Positions 18,367 through 27,159 of a stretch of DNA of 64,000 nucleotides are shown here, piece after piece. How positions within the stretch are numbered: position 1 is the first letter of the stretch; the number at the start of each line of letters is the position of its first letter. The DNA lies in NCBI GenBank assembly GCA_020063625.1, contig JAICDD010000001.1, forward strand, positions 1 through 64,000. The letters run 5' to 3'. Source of the stretch: Fusobacteriales bacterium (GTDB lineage: Bacteria; Fusobacteriota; Fusobacteriia; Fusobacteriales; Fusobacteriaceae). Both the position numbers and the translations under genes were made by a program. The notes below the pieces were generated by a model. The model ran no database searches. It had not been told where the DNA came from and saw only the letters and a list, made by a program, of their open reading frames with translations.

Positions 18367-18873
18367 TTAAGAAAGTTTCATAATATCTTCAGGAAGTGAC
18401 TCTTTTTTACTTTCACTTTTATTTTTGTCTTCAATTTTCTCTTTTGATAATGCTACAATAGCCTCTAATGGTATCTTTATCTCTTGGTTTTCACTATCTA
18501 CTACATTTGCAAATACTTGCCCATTTTCTAGATGTGTACTTTTTATTTGTCCTACTATTTCTTCACCATCTATTTGCGCTTTTGTATATTTTCCTATCAT
18601 TTGTGCACTTGAACTTAAAGTATTTAAAGTTTGAAATCTTAGCATTGAGTTAAAAGATTTATTTAAATTTTCTCCTTGTTCAAGAGCTGAAAATTGAGCC
18701 ATTTGAGCTATCGATTCTGTATTTGTTTTAGGATCTAAAGGGTCTTGATTAGTCATTTCAGCTATTAAAAGCTTCATAAAATCATCTTTACCTAATTTTT
18801 GAGATTCATTAACTACTGGAGAACTTTCTTGCAACTCTTTTGGTATTTTTAATCCTGTATTTTTTACTTGCAT
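18367..18873 (-). CDS. flgD: Flagellar hook capping protein FlgD
   Basis: FlgD caps the growing hook and guides FlgE assembly. The 168-residue protein has the conserved N-terminal motif LGKDDFMKLLIAEMTNQDPLDP, then TESIAQMAQFSALEQ. The C-terminal part is short and lacks an obvious FlgD Ig/TIG domain pair, as in Bacillus-type FlgD. It lies 9 bases after fliK. Confidence 0.93.
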   Translation of the reverse strand: MQVKNTGLKIPKELQESSPVVNESQKLGKDDFMKLLIAEMTNQDPLDPKTNTESIAQMAQFSALEQGENLNKSFNSMLRFQTLNTLSSSAQMIGKYTKAQIDGEEIVGQIKSTHLENGQVFANVVDSENQEIKIPLEAIVALSKEKIEDKNKSESKKESLPEDIMKLS

Positions 18874-18882
18874 TACTACCTC

Positions 18883-20142
18883 CTAAACTACTATATTTAC
18901 TCCATTTTCATTAATTTGATTACTTAATTTTGCTGTTGATTCTACAGCATTTAAGTGTATATCATTTACAACTGGAGTATTAGCAATATTATTATTTGCT
19001 AAAAATTGATATCTTTCTCTAAAATCATTTTGATTATTTTGGTTATCGGAAGATACATATACATTTACTTCTTGTGCATCAATTCCTTGTTTTAAAAGAT
19101 TTTCTTTTAAATCATTAAACTTGCTTTCAATTATCTCTTTTACTGTTTGATTTTGCACTACAAATTCTGCTTTCATTACATTGTTTTCAATTTTAAATTT
19201 TACTTCAACATCTCCTAATTCTTCTGGTTTAAGTTTAATTTTCATCTCTTTTAATTGAGAATTATAATTAACTTTTAAACCATTTTCTATTTGCTCCATT
19301 ACTGTATCATATGAGATACCTTGATTTGGTGCGAATACTTTTTCTGTTCCCTCTTTTGTTTTTAATTCAAAATTCATATTTTTTGAATCAACATTAGTTA
19401 TTTGAATCTCATCATCTTTGTCACTGTTTTTTAATTTTTTCAAACCATAAGATGACATAAATGCTAAATCATTTCTCCCTTTTACATCTGTTTTAGAAAA
19501 TTGAACTTGGCTATCAGAATTTAAAACTTCATCCACAAAAATATTTTCTTTATTTTCGTGGTTTTTTGCGCTAATTTTATTTTTTTGAAGAATATTATCT
19601 TCATTTTTTGTTCTGAATTTAGAATTAGCTGCTATCTCTTTACCTACAATTAATTCTGTTGCAACTTTTTGTTTTTCAGAACTTAACTCTTTTACCTTAA
19701 GACCTTCATCTTTTGATAAAATCTCATTTGAATTAGCGAGTTTTATTCCTAATTGAGCTCTAGATATTCTATTGCCAATGTCCTTTTTGCTAGTAGCTTT
19801 AATTTCAACTATTTTAGTATCTAATTTTGTATTTATTAACTCTTTAGAATCTGATTTCTGACTATTATTTTTTGTAGCATTGGATAGTAAAATTCCTGCT
19901 AAAACCTCTTTTGTTACATCTTTGTCTGTATTCTTTTTAGCATCAATCAGTTCTTTGTCTGTAATATTAAGAATGTTATTTTTGTTTGCATCAAGTAAAG
20001 TTTTTTTGTTTTTTGTTGTATTAAATATCTTAGTAAAATCAAATATTTTTTTACCATTCTTAATATTTTTACTACTTGTTTTACTACTAGCAACCTTTTC
20101 TATACCAGATATATTGGGAGTTTGCAATATGTTTGCTTCCAT
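18883..20142 (-). CDS. fliK: Flagellar hook-length control protein FliK
   Basis: FliK is the exported ruler that measures the hook and triggers the FlhB specificity switch. The 419-residue protein is Lys/Asn/Ser-rich and low in complexity for its first 270 residues, as usual for the ruler. Its C-terminal switch domain reads LKEMKIKLKPEELGDVEVKF, then KAEFVVQN and LKENLLKQGIDAQEVNVYV. It is the first gene of the operon. An AGGAGGTG ribosome site precedes ATG 20142, and a sigma-28-like promoter lies about 25 bases upstream. Confidence 0.92.
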   Translation of the reverse strand: MEANILQTPNISGIEKVASSKTSSKNIKNGKKIFDFTKIFNTTKNKKTLLDANKNNILNITDKELIDAKKNTDKDVTKEVLAGILLSNATKNNSQKSDSKELINTKLDTKIVEIKATSKKDIGNRISRAQLGIKLANSNEILSKDEGLKVKELSSEKQKVATELIVGKEIAANSKFRTKNEDNILQKNKISAKNHENKENIFVDEVLNSDSQVQFSKTDVKGRNDLAFMSSYGLKKLKNSDKDDEIQITNVDSKNMNFELKTKEGTEKVFAPNQGISYDTVMEQIENGLKVNYNSQLKEMKIKLKPEELGDVEVKFKIENNVMKAEFVVQNQTVKEIIESKFNDLKENLLKQGIDAQEVNVYVSSDNQNNQNDFRERYQFLANNNIANTPVVNDIHLNAVESTAKLSNQINENGVNIVV

Positions 20143-20169
20143 ACTTCACCTCCTATATACCCATTCTAA

Positions 20170-20196
20170 TTATCGACATATCAAATATTTTTTTTA
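20170..20196 (-). promoter_or_regulatory. Sigma-28 (FliA/SigD)-type promoter of the fla/che operon
   Basis: On the minus strand TAAA (20193-20196) is followed by exactly 15 bases and then GTCGATAA (20170-20177). The sigma-28 consensus is TAAA-N15-GCCGATAA, so only one position differs. It places the start of transcription about 20 bases before the fliK ATG. No comparable housekeeping promoter is visible in this gap on that strand. Confidence 0.7.
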
Positions 20197-20238
20197 CTTC
20201 TTTTTTATAAAATTATTATTATTTTTTCTTGAAATTTG

Positions 20239-20247
20239 TGGTATAAT
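20239..20247 (+). promoter_or_regulatory. Extended -10 promoter of ygiQ-der
   Basis: TGGTATAAT is a perfect -10 with the TGn extension. The -35 region is only AT-rich (TTATTT). The transcript would start about 40 bases before the ygiQ ATG at 20290. Confidence 0.65.
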
Positions 20248-20289
20248 ATAAAATGTTTTATAGAAACAATTAATTTTTAAGGAGTTATA

Positions 20290-22011
20290 ATGTTTAGCCC
20301 AACAACTAAAAAAGAGTTAGAAATTTTAAATTGGAATCAATTAGATATTATTTTAATATCAGGTGATACATATATTGATAGTTCTTACAACGGAAGCGCT
20401 GTTATTGGAAAATATCTTATTAGTCAAGGATATAAAGTAGGAATAATCGCACAACCTGATATAAATTCAGATAAAGATATTACAAGATTAGGAGTTCCTA
20501 GACTTTATTTTGGAGTATCTAGTGGATGTGTAGATTCTATGGTGGCAAATTATACTGCTACAAAGAAAAAAAGACAAAATGATGATTTTACTCCAGGAGG
20601 TATTAATAATAAAAGACCTGATAGAGCTGTCATAAAATATGTTAATCTTATCCAAAGATATTTTAAAAATGAAAATAAAAGACCTATTTTAATAGGTGGA
20701 ATCGAAGCTAGCTTAAGAAGAATTGTTCATTATGATTTTTGGTCAAATTCTCTTAGAAAGTCTATTTTATTTAATTCTAAAGCTGATTATTTAATTTATG
20801 GAATGGGAGAAAAACCTGTTTTAGAGTTTACAAAAGCTATAGAAAATAAAACTTCTCCTAATAATATAAGAGGACTTTGCTATATATCAAATGAACCTAA
20901 AGATGATTATATTGAGTTACCTAGCTTTGAAGAGTGTAAAAAAGATAAATATAAATTTATAGATGCTTTTAATAAATTTTATTTAAATAATGACCCACTA
21001 ACTGCAAAAGGTCTTTATCAAAAACATGATGATAGATATCTTATACAAAATCCACCTGCATATCACTTAACTACAGAAGAGATTGATTTTGTTTATGATT
21101 TAAAATATGAAAAAGATGTTCATCCTTTTTATAAAAAAGATGGAACAGTAAGAGCCCTTGATACAATTAAAAATTCTGTAACTACTCATAGAGGTTGTTA
21201 TGGGGAATGTAATTTTTGCGCTATTGCTGTCCATCAAGGAAGAACTATTATACAAAGAAGTGAAAAATCTATACTTAAAGAGATTGAATCTATTGCTTCT
21301 GAAAAAGGTTTTAAAGGATATATTAGTGATATTGGTGGTCCTACAGCAAATATGTATGGTATTGAATGCGAAAAAAAAATAAAACTTGGTAGTTGTAGTG
21401 ATAAAAGGTGTATGTATCCTAATACTTGTAAATCATTAAAACCAAGTCATAAAAAATATAATTCATTACTTACAAAAGCACGTAAAATAAAAAACATTAA
21501 AAAGATTTTTATAGCTTCTGGTATAAGATATGATTTAATATTAAGCGATAAAAATTTTGGAGATAATTTTTTAGAAAATCTAATTGAGTATCATATTTCA
21601 GGACAATTAAAAATTGCTCCAGAACACAGTGAAGATAACATTTTAAATAAAATGGGAAAACAAGGTAAAAATGTTTTAGTTGAATTTAAAAACAGATTTT
21701 ATGAATTAAATAAAAAGTACAATAAAAAACAGTTTTTAACATACTATCTTATAGCTGCTCATCCTGGATGTGATGAAAATGAGATGAAAAAATTAAAAAA
21801 TTTTGCTAGTAAAGAGTTGCGTATAAATCCAGAACAAGTACAAATATTTACTCCAACACCTTCTACTTATTCAACTCTTATGTACTACACTGAAATTGAC
21901 CCATTTACTGGTAAAAAAATATTTGTAGAGAAAAATATAGATAAAAAATATAAACAAAAAAATATTTTAATAGATTCTAAGAATTTTAGAAAAAAAAGGA
22001 GGTATAAATGA
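20290..22011 (+). CDS. YgiQ-family radical SAM protein
   Basis: This is a large radical-SAM protein of the YgiQ (UPF0313) family with unknown reaction. The 573-residue protein has the N-terminal family region (DIILISGDTYIDSSYNGSA at about 19-37, a cobalamin-domain-like fold). The iron-sulfur motif is C303-x3-C307-x2-C310 in HRGCYGECNFCAI, and IAPEHSEDNIL lies in the C-terminal part. It carries additional cysteines after the SAM core (GSCSDKRCMYPNTCKS), usual for the family. A GGAG ribosome site precedes the ATG, and its stop overlaps the start of der by four bases. Confidence 0.93.
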   Translation: MFSPTTKKELEILNWNQLDIILISGDTYIDSSYNGSAVIGKYLISQGYKVGIIAQPDINSDKDITRLGVPRLYFGVSSGCVDSMVANYTATKKKRQNDDFTPGGINNKRPDRAVIKYVNLIQRYFKNENKRPILIGGIEASLRRIVHYDFWSNSLRKSILFNSKADYLIYGMGEKPVLEFTKAIENKTSPNNIRGLCYISNEPKDDYIELPSFEECKKDKYKFIDAFNKFYLNNDPLTAKGLYQKHDDRYLIQNPPAYHLTTEEIDFVYDLKYEKDVHPFYKKDGTVRALDTIKNSVTTHRGCYGECNFCAIAVHQGRTIIQRSEKSILKEIESIASEKGFKGYISDIGGPTANMYGIECEKKIKLGSCSDKRCMYPNTCKSLKPSHKKYNSLLTKARKIKNIKKIFIASGIRYDLILSDKNFGDNFLENLIEYHISGQLKIAPEHSEDNILNKMGKQGKNVLVEFKNRFYELNKKYNKKQFLTYYLIAAHPGCDENEMKKLKNFASKELRINPEQVQIFTPTPSTYSTLMYYTEIDPFTGKKIFVEKNIDKKYKQKNILIDSKNFRKKRRYK

Positions 22012-23324
22012 AACCAATTGTTGCAATTGTTGGTAGACCAAATGTAGGTAAATCAACATTATTTAACAGACTTATTGGAGATAAAATTTCAATTGTTGCT
22101 GATACACCTGGAGTTACACGGGATAGATTATATAGAGAGTGTGAATGGGTAGGAAAAGAGTTTATGCTTGTTGATACTGGAGGACTTGAGCCTAGAAATA
22201 GTGATTTTATAATGGAAAATATAAAAAAACAAGCTGAAGTAGCTATGAATGAAGCACATGTAATAATATTTGTAGTAGATGGAAGAGCTGGAATTACTGC
22301 TCTTGACGAAGAAATAGCAACTATTTTAAGAAAAAAAAATAAGCCTGTTGTTTTAGCTGTAAATAAAATTGACAATTATATTAGTCAATTAGAAGATACA
22401 TATGAATTTTACGGACTTGGATTTAAAAAACTTGTTCCTGTATCTGCAGAGCATAATACAAACTTAGGTGATATGTTAGATGCTGTAGTAGAAGATTTAG
22501 AACATATAGAACTTCCTGAAGAAGAAGAGGGATTAAAATTAGCAATTATAGGTAAACCAAATGCTGGAAAATCCTCTCTTGTAAACACTCTTGTAGGAGA
22601 AGAAAGAACTATTGTAAGTGATATGGCTGGAACTACTAGAGACGCTATTGATACACCTTTAGTTTTTAATAATCAAAGTTTTGTACTTATTGATACTGCT
22701 GGTATTAGAAGAAAATCAAAAATTGAAGAAGATTTAGAGTATTACTCTGTTCTTCGTGCTCTAAAATCAATAAAAAGAGCTGACATATGTGTACTTATGA
22801 TTGATGGTGTAGAAGGAATTTCAGAACAAGATAAACGTATAGCAGGAGTTGCTCACGAAGAACAAAAACCTATTATTATTTGTGTAAATAAATGGGATGC
22901 TGTAGATAAAAGTGAAATAAATAAAAAAACATATAGACAAATTTTAGAAAGTCATTTACCATTTTTAAGTTATGCTCCTATACTATTTATTTCAGCTAAA
23001 AATGGTGAAAATGTTTTAGATATTTTAACTCTTTCATTAAATATTTATGAAGAATATACAAAAAGAATTACTACAGGACTTTTAAATACAATACTTAATG
23101 AAGCTCTTATTCTTAATCCACCACCTACTAGAAAAGGTCATGCTGTTAAAATAAACTTTGTTACACAAATTAGTACTGCTCCACCAAAATTTGTATTGTT
23201 CTGTAATTACCCAGAATTATTACATTTCTCATATGTGAGATATTTAGAAAATAAATTTAGAGAAGCTTTTGGTTTTGAAGGTTCTCCTATATCTTTTATT
23301 GTAAATAAAAAGGGAGATAAATAA
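22008..23324 (+). CDS. der: Ribosome biogenesis GTPase Der (EngA)
   Basis: Der is an essential tandem GTPase for 50S subunit assembly. The 438-residue protein has two G domains, GRPNVGKST at about 9-17 and GKPNAGKSS at about 182-190. Each has a DTxG motif and NK(I/W)D specificity motif (AVNKIDN, CVNKWDAV). A C-terminal KH-like domain follows, with PPTRKGHAVKINFVTQ. The ATG overlaps the ygiQ stop (ATGA), so the two are coupled. Typical length. Confidence 0.97.
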   Translation: MKPIVAIVGRPNVGKSTLFNRLIGDKISIVADTPGVTRDRLYRECEWVGKEFMLVDTGGLEPRNSDFIMENIKKQAEVAMNEAHVIIFVVDGRAGITALDEEIATILRKKNKPVVLAVNKIDNYISQLEDTYEFYGLGFKKLVPVSAEHNTNLGDMLDAVVEDLEHIELPEEEEGLKLAIIGKPNAGKSSLVNTLVGEERTIVSDMAGTTRDAIDTPLVFNNQSFVLIDTAGIRRKSKIEEDLEYYSVLRALKSIKRADICVLMIDGVEGISEQDKRIAGVAHEEQKPIIICVNKWDAVDKSEINKKTYRQILESHLPFLSYAPILFISAKNGENVLDILTLSLNIYEEYTKRITTGLLNTILNEALILNPPPTRKGHAVKINFVTQISTAPPKFVLFCNYPELLHFSYVRYLENKFREAFGFEGSPISFIVNKKGDK

Positions 23325-23342
23325 AAAAGCATCATTAAAAAT

Positions 23343-23387
23343 AAATTAAAAACGAATCCTTTAAAATTAAGGATTCGTTTTTAATTT
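23343..23387. terminator. Bidirectional terminator between der and birA
   Basis: A perfect 19-bp inverted repeat (arms 23343-23361 and 23369-23387, seven-base loop) has a GAATCCTT core flanked by A and T runs. It can terminate both der and the convergent birA operon. Confidence 0.92.
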
Positions 23388-23412
23388 ATCTAATAAACTT
23401 TGGATTTTACTC

Positions 23413-24120
23413 TCACAATTTTTTTATACTTATTTCTCCTATATCTATTTTTTCTATATTATTATCTTTTTCTATTATCAATTTACCTGTAATATCTATC
23501 TCTTTTGCTATAGCTTGATAAGAATTATTTATATTTTTTACTATAATTTCTTTATTATACAGATAATTATGATTATTTATATATTTTAACTGCTCTTCCC
23601 AGCCATTATTTATATAATTTGAATATTCTAGTTTAAATTGTTCTATAACCTTTTTTATAATACTTTCTATATCAAATTCTCTTTCTGTTTCACATTTAAG
23701 TGAAGTAGCTATATCATTAAAATCTCCAAAATTCGTATTATTTACATTTATTCCAATTCCTATAATAAATCTATCATTGATATTTTCAATTAAAATACCT
23801 GATATTTTTTTATTATTTACATAAATATCATTAGTCCATTTAAATTGAAAATCTAAATTAACTACTGATTTTAGAGTTTTTAATACAGCTATTCCTGCTA
23901 TTAATGGAAGCTTTGCATATTTTTCTATATTTATATTAAAATCTTTTAGCAAAACAAAGCTAAAAAGTGCTGCTCCCTCATAAGAGGCCCAATTATTACC
24001 TCGTCTTCCTCTTCCATTAGTTTGAGTTTTAGCTATAACAACCTCATCTCCAACTACTGTTTCTAAATTTTTAAGATAATTATTTGTAGAATCTATAGAA
24101 TCAAATTTAATAATATTCAA
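23413..24120 (-). CDS. birA: Biotin--[acetyl-CoA carboxylase] ligase
   Basis: This enzyme activates biotin with ATP and attaches it to carrier proteins. The 235-residue protein starts directly with the catalytic domain (FDSIDSTNNYLK). It has the biotinyl-AMP loop GRGRRGNNWAS at about 37-47 and the KWTNDIYVNNKKISGILIE stretch. There is no N-terminal helix-turn-helix, so it is a class I enzyme without a repressor role. It is the last gene of the leftward translation operon, 12 bases after the methyltransferase gene. Confidence 0.94.
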   Translation of the reverse strand: MNIIKFDSIDSTNNYLKNLETVVGDEVVIAKTQTNGRGRRGNNWASYEGAALFSFVLLKDFNINIEKYAKLPLIAGIAVLKTLKSVVNLDFQFKWTNDIYVNNKKISGILIENINDRFIIGIGINVNNTNFGDFNDIATSLKCETEREFDIESIIKKVIEQFKLEYSNYINNGWEEQLKYINNHNYLYNKEIIVKNINNSYQAIAKEIDITGKLIIEKDNNIEKIDIGEISIKKL

Positions 24121-24132
24121 ATTATATCCTCC

Positions 24133-24696
24133 TTAATTATCTCCTAATAATCTATCTAATATTATAGATACTGCACTTCTAACAGATAAATGATTATATT
24201 TACCATTAGGTCTTATTGGGTGAAGAATATAATCTGACATATCCATTATTTCCTGAGTAAGTCCCCAACCAGTACCAAATAAAAGTAAATATACATTATC
24301 ATCATTATATATTTTTTCTGATAAATCAGCATATGATATTGAATTAGAAAACTTTCTTGCACTTGTTGTTATAATAAGAGGTTTTTTACCTTCTTTTTTC
24401 TCTATTATTTCAATTAATTTTTCTATACTTTCTGTAACATAAGTATTTTCAAATGCTTCTTCTCTATCTTTATTAAATCCACCACTTTCTCCATCTTGCC
24501 AATATCCTATAATTCTTTTAGTTAATTCAATTTGTGCTTCTACTGGAGTAATAAGATGATACTCTTTTATATCATATGTTCTACAACTTCTAGAAATATC
24601 ATGAATATCAAAGTTAGTTACAGATGTTGCAACTGTTTCTTTTCTCTTATTATATACAGGATAATGAACTAATGCTAAATATATTTTATCTCTCAT
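24133..24696 (-). CDS. SPOUT-class RNA methyltransferase, TM1570 type
   Basis: The 187-residue protein fits the SAM-dependent RNA methyltransferase family found beside or fused to TrmD (TM1570 of Thermotoga, Methyltrn_RNA_4). Visible parts are the start YLALVHYPVYNKRKE, the HDISRSCRTYDIKEYHLITP segment and the knotted SAM site LLLFGTGWGL with IRPNGKYNHLSVRSAVSI. The RNA target is not known to me. It is encoded four bases overlapping the carbonic-anhydrase-like gene and close to trmD, which fits the known neighbourhood. Confidence 0.85.
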   Translation of the reverse strand: MRDKIYLALVHYPVYNKRKETVATSVTNFDIHDISRSCRTYDIKEYHLITPVEAQIELTKRIIGYWQDGESGGFNKDREEAFENTYVTESIEKLIEIIEKKEGKKPLIITTSARKFSNSISYADLSEKIYNDDNVYLLLFGTGWGLTQEIMDMSDYILHPIRPNGKYNHLSVRSAVSIILDRLLGDN

Positions 24697-25220
24697 TTTG
24701 TCTCCTTAATCAATTCTTTTTTATATTTTTTGCTAAGCTCTAAATATTCTTTATAATTTTTTTCTATATGTTTTATCTCTTCTTGTGTTAATTTCCTAAT
24801 GCTTTTAGCAGGTGAACCAAGTATTAAACTACCTTCTTCTAATTTTGATTTTCTTGTTACTAAAGAGTTTGCTCCAACTATACAGTTTTTAGGAATTCTA
24901 GTATTATCCAAAATAGTTGTTCCCATACCAATTATACAGTTTTTTTCTATATAACATCCATGTAAAATAACACCGTGTCCTATTGTGATATTCTCTTCTA
25001 AAATAATTGGTGTATTATAATCATTATGAAATATAGAATTTTCTTGCACATTACAATTTTTACCAATATATATTTTATCAAAATCTCCTCTGATAACTGC
25101 TCCAGGCCATATATTTACATTTTCTTCTATTTCTACATCGCCTATTATCGTTACATCTTCAAATATATAGCTTTTTTCTGATATTTTAGGTTTTTTATCA
25201 CCTAAACTATATATTTTCAT
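24693..25220 (-). CDS. Gamma-carbonic-anhydrase-like hexapeptide protein
   Basis: This left-handed beta-helix protein belongs to the YrdA/PaaY/CaiE group, related to gamma-class carbonic anhydrase. The protein of about 175 residues shows hexapeptide-type repeats (VEIEENVNIWPGAVIRGD, IYIGKNCNVQENSIFHND, ITIGHGVILHGCYIEKN). It has His residues at the usual metal sites (FHND, IGHG, LHGC). I use ATG 25220 because AAGGTG lies at the correct distance. The true substrate of such proteins is often unproven, so carbonic anhydrase activity is only a possibility. Confidence 0.88.
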   Translation of the reverse strand: MKIYSLGDKKPKISEKSYIFEDVTIIGDVEIEENVNIWPGAVIRGDFDKIYIGKNCNVQENSIFHNDYNTPIILEENITIGHGVILHGCYIEKNCIIGMGTTILDNTRIPKNCIVGANSLVTRKSKLEEGSLILGSPAKSIRKLTQEEIKHIEKNYKEYLELSKKYKKELIKETK

Positions 25221-25221
25221 A

Positions 25222-25962
25222 TTATTCACCTTCTATTTCATTTTTTATTTCATTTAATAATTTTAATTCTAATTTTGAAAATTCTTTATTTTTAAGTTTT
25301 TCTTTTATTAAATCAGGTCTTCTAATATAAGTCCTTTTTATACTTTCTTTTTTTCTCCATATTTCAATATTTTTATGATGTCCAGACAGTAAAACATCTG
25401 GTACCTTTAATCCATTATATTCTGCTGGTCTTGTATAATGAGGATAATCTAATAATCCATTATAAAATGAATCATTTTCATAAGATGCTGAATTTCCAAG
25501 AACTCCTGGAATAAGTCTAGATATTGCATCTGTTATAATCATTGCAGGAAGCTCTCCACCAGTAAGTACATAATCACCTATTGATATCTCTAAATCTACA
25601 AATTCATCTATTACACGCTCATCTATACCTTCATAATGTCCTGCTATTATTGTTATCTCTTCTTCTTTGGATAATTCTTTTACTAAATCTTGTGTAAGTG
25701 TTTCTCCTTGAGGAGAAGTATATATTATTTTACTATTTTTTAAATTTTCTAAAGCTCTAAAAAGAGGTTCTGGTTTTAATACCATCCCTCCTCCTCCTCC
25801 AAATGGAGTATCGTCAACTTGTTTATGTTTATCAAAAGTATAATCACGTATATTTATTATATTTATTTTTATTAATTCATTCTCTATTGCTCTTTTTATT
25901 ATACTTTCACTTAAAAATCCTTTAAACATTTCAGGAAATAAAGTTAAAATATTTATTTTCAT
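25222..25962 (-). CDS. trmD: tRNA (guanine37-N1)-methyltransferase TrmD
   Basis: TrmD methylates G37 of tRNAs, preventing frameshifting. The 246-residue protein has the N-terminal [13 protein letters not shown], the [14 protein letters not shown] loop, and the knotted SAM motifs [12 protein letters not shown] and [14 protein letters not shown]. The C-terminal tRNA-binding helices are present. Its start overlaps the rimM stop by four bases, the standard rimM-trmD coupling. Confidence 0.97.
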   Translation of the reverse strand: MKINILTLFPEMFKGFLSESIIKRAIENELIKINIINIRDYTFDKHKQVDDTPFGGGGGMVLKPEPLFRALENLKNSKIIYTSPQGETLTQDLVKELSKEEEITIIAGHYEGIDERVIDEFVDLEISIGDYVLTGGELPAMIITDAISRLIPGVLGNSASYENDSFYNGLLDYPHYTRPAEYNGLKVPDVLLSGHHKNIEIWRKKESIKRTYIRRPDLIKEKLKNKEFSKLELKLLNEIKNEIEGE

Positions 25963-26489
25963 TGTTCTTCACTCTTATTTATATTTTTTAAACTTTCAGG
26001 TATATCAACAATTACTTTATTATTAGGAAAATCAATTTTTTCAACAAATACTTCCACATTAGGTATCATGATTTCATCATTATTTTCATTTAAAACAATA
26101 AAAATATCATGAGCTGCTGTTTCCATTATATCTTCAATTTTTCCTAAAAGATTATTTTCTTTATCATAGACATCTAATCCTATATAGTCACTTTGATAGA
26201 TATTTCCATCTTCTATACTTCCTAAAATATCTCTTCTAATATATAATTTAGCATTCATTATACTTAATGCTTCTGTTTTATTTTTTATTTCATCAAAATC
26301 TACATAAAGTAATTTATCCGAAGCAATCTCAATATTATTTATAGTTAAGACTCTCTTTTCTCCATTATCTTTTTCTACAATAATTTTATTATTTATAATC
26401 TTTTCTACATCTTCAAAAAAAGAATATACTTTAACTGTTCCTTTTAAATGATGTGTACCATTTATTCTCCCTAAATAAAATAATTCCAT
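25959..26489 (-). CDS. rimM: 16S rRNA processing protein RimM
   Basis: RimM assists maturation of the 30S head by binding S19. The protein of about 176 residues has the N-terminal barrel ([19 protein letters not shown]) and a PRC-barrel C-terminal half ([34 protein letters not shown]). I prefer ATG 26489 because family members begin at this point. A GTG at 26504 gives five more residues but overlaps the AGAGGTGG ribosome site. Confidence 0.94.
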   Translation of the reverse strand: MELFYLGRINGTHHLKGTVKVYSFFEDVEKIINNKIIVEKDNGEKRVLTINNIEIASDKLLYVDFDEIKNKTEALSIMNAKLYIRRDILGSIEDGNIYQSDYIGLDVYDKENNLLGKIEDIMETAAHDIFIVLNENNDEIMIPNVEVFVEKIDFPNNKVIVDIPESLKNINKSEEQ

Positions 26490-26507
26490 TCTTTTTTTAA
26501 CCACCTC

Positions 26508-26759
26508 TTAGTCTAAAAATTCTACATTTACATTTAGCTTATCTTTTACTCCAGCTGCTTGCATAACACCTCTTATTGCATTAGCTGTAAGTCCATTTTT
26601 ACCTATTACTTTTCCTAATTCTCCATTAGCTAGTCTTACTTTTAATACTACTAAATCTCTATCCTCACTTATAGTTATTTGAATAGATTCTTTGTTTTCT
26701 ACAAGTTGCTCTAATATATATTTTAATAATTCTTCTAATTTTTCATATTTATTTGACAT
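26508..26759 (-). CDS. khpA: KH-domain RNA-binding protein KhpA
   Basis: KhpA (YlqC) is a small RNA-binding protein that, with KhpB, affects cell division and elongation in Gram-positive bacteria. The 83-residue protein is almost entirely one KH domain, with the GxxG loop in GKVIGKNGLTANAIR. It sits between a thioesterase gene and rimM, its usual place near rpsP-rimM-trmD (rpsP itself is not here). Confidence 0.93.
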   Translation of the reverse strand: MSNKYEKLEELLKYILEQLVENKESIQITISEDRDLVVLKVRLANGELGKVIGKNGLTANAIRGVMQAAGVKDKLNVNVEFLD

Positions 26760-26769
26760 TTTTGCCCCC

Positions 26770-27159
26770 TTATTTTATTTTTTCAAACAATTCTTTTGAA
26801 ATTCTTTTTATTTTACCATTTTTATCTGTAAAAATATTTATACTTTTTCCTTTTGCTAACAAAATATTTTCCTCATTATAAAATTCATATTCAAACTCTA
26901 TTTTAATTCTACTAAACTCTTTTATTGTAGTTCTTATTCTAATTAAATCATCATAAAGTGCTGCATGAAAATATTTTATTTGAATATCACTTACAGGAAG
27001 CATTATCCCTATTTTTTCTAGCTCTTTATAGCTTGTACCTTTTTCTCTAAAATATTCTGTTCTAGCTTTTTCCATCCAAATCAAAAAATTTGAATGATAA
27101 ACTCTTCCCATTTGGTCTGTTTCATTATAATAGACTCTATGGTAAATATCATTATACAT
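26770..27159 (-). CDS. Acyl-CoA thioesterase, YbgC/4HBT hot-dog family
   Basis: The 129-residue protein is a single hot-dog fold of the 4-hydroxybenzoyl-CoA thioesterase family. The signature is VYYNETDQMGRVYHSNFLIW, where the Asp in TDQMG is the likely catalytic residue, followed by the long helix KARTEYFRE. Substrate is unknown; YbgC relatives act on short acyl-CoA or acyl-ACP. The start overlaps the end of pdxJ by 8 bases. Confidence 0.88.
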   Translation of the reverse strand: MYNDIYHRVYYNETDQMGRVYHSNFLIWMEKARTEYFREKGTSYKELEKIGIMLPVSDIQIKYFHAALYDDLIRIRTTIKEFSRIKIEFEYEFYNEENILLAKGKSINIFTDKNGKIKRISKELFEKIK

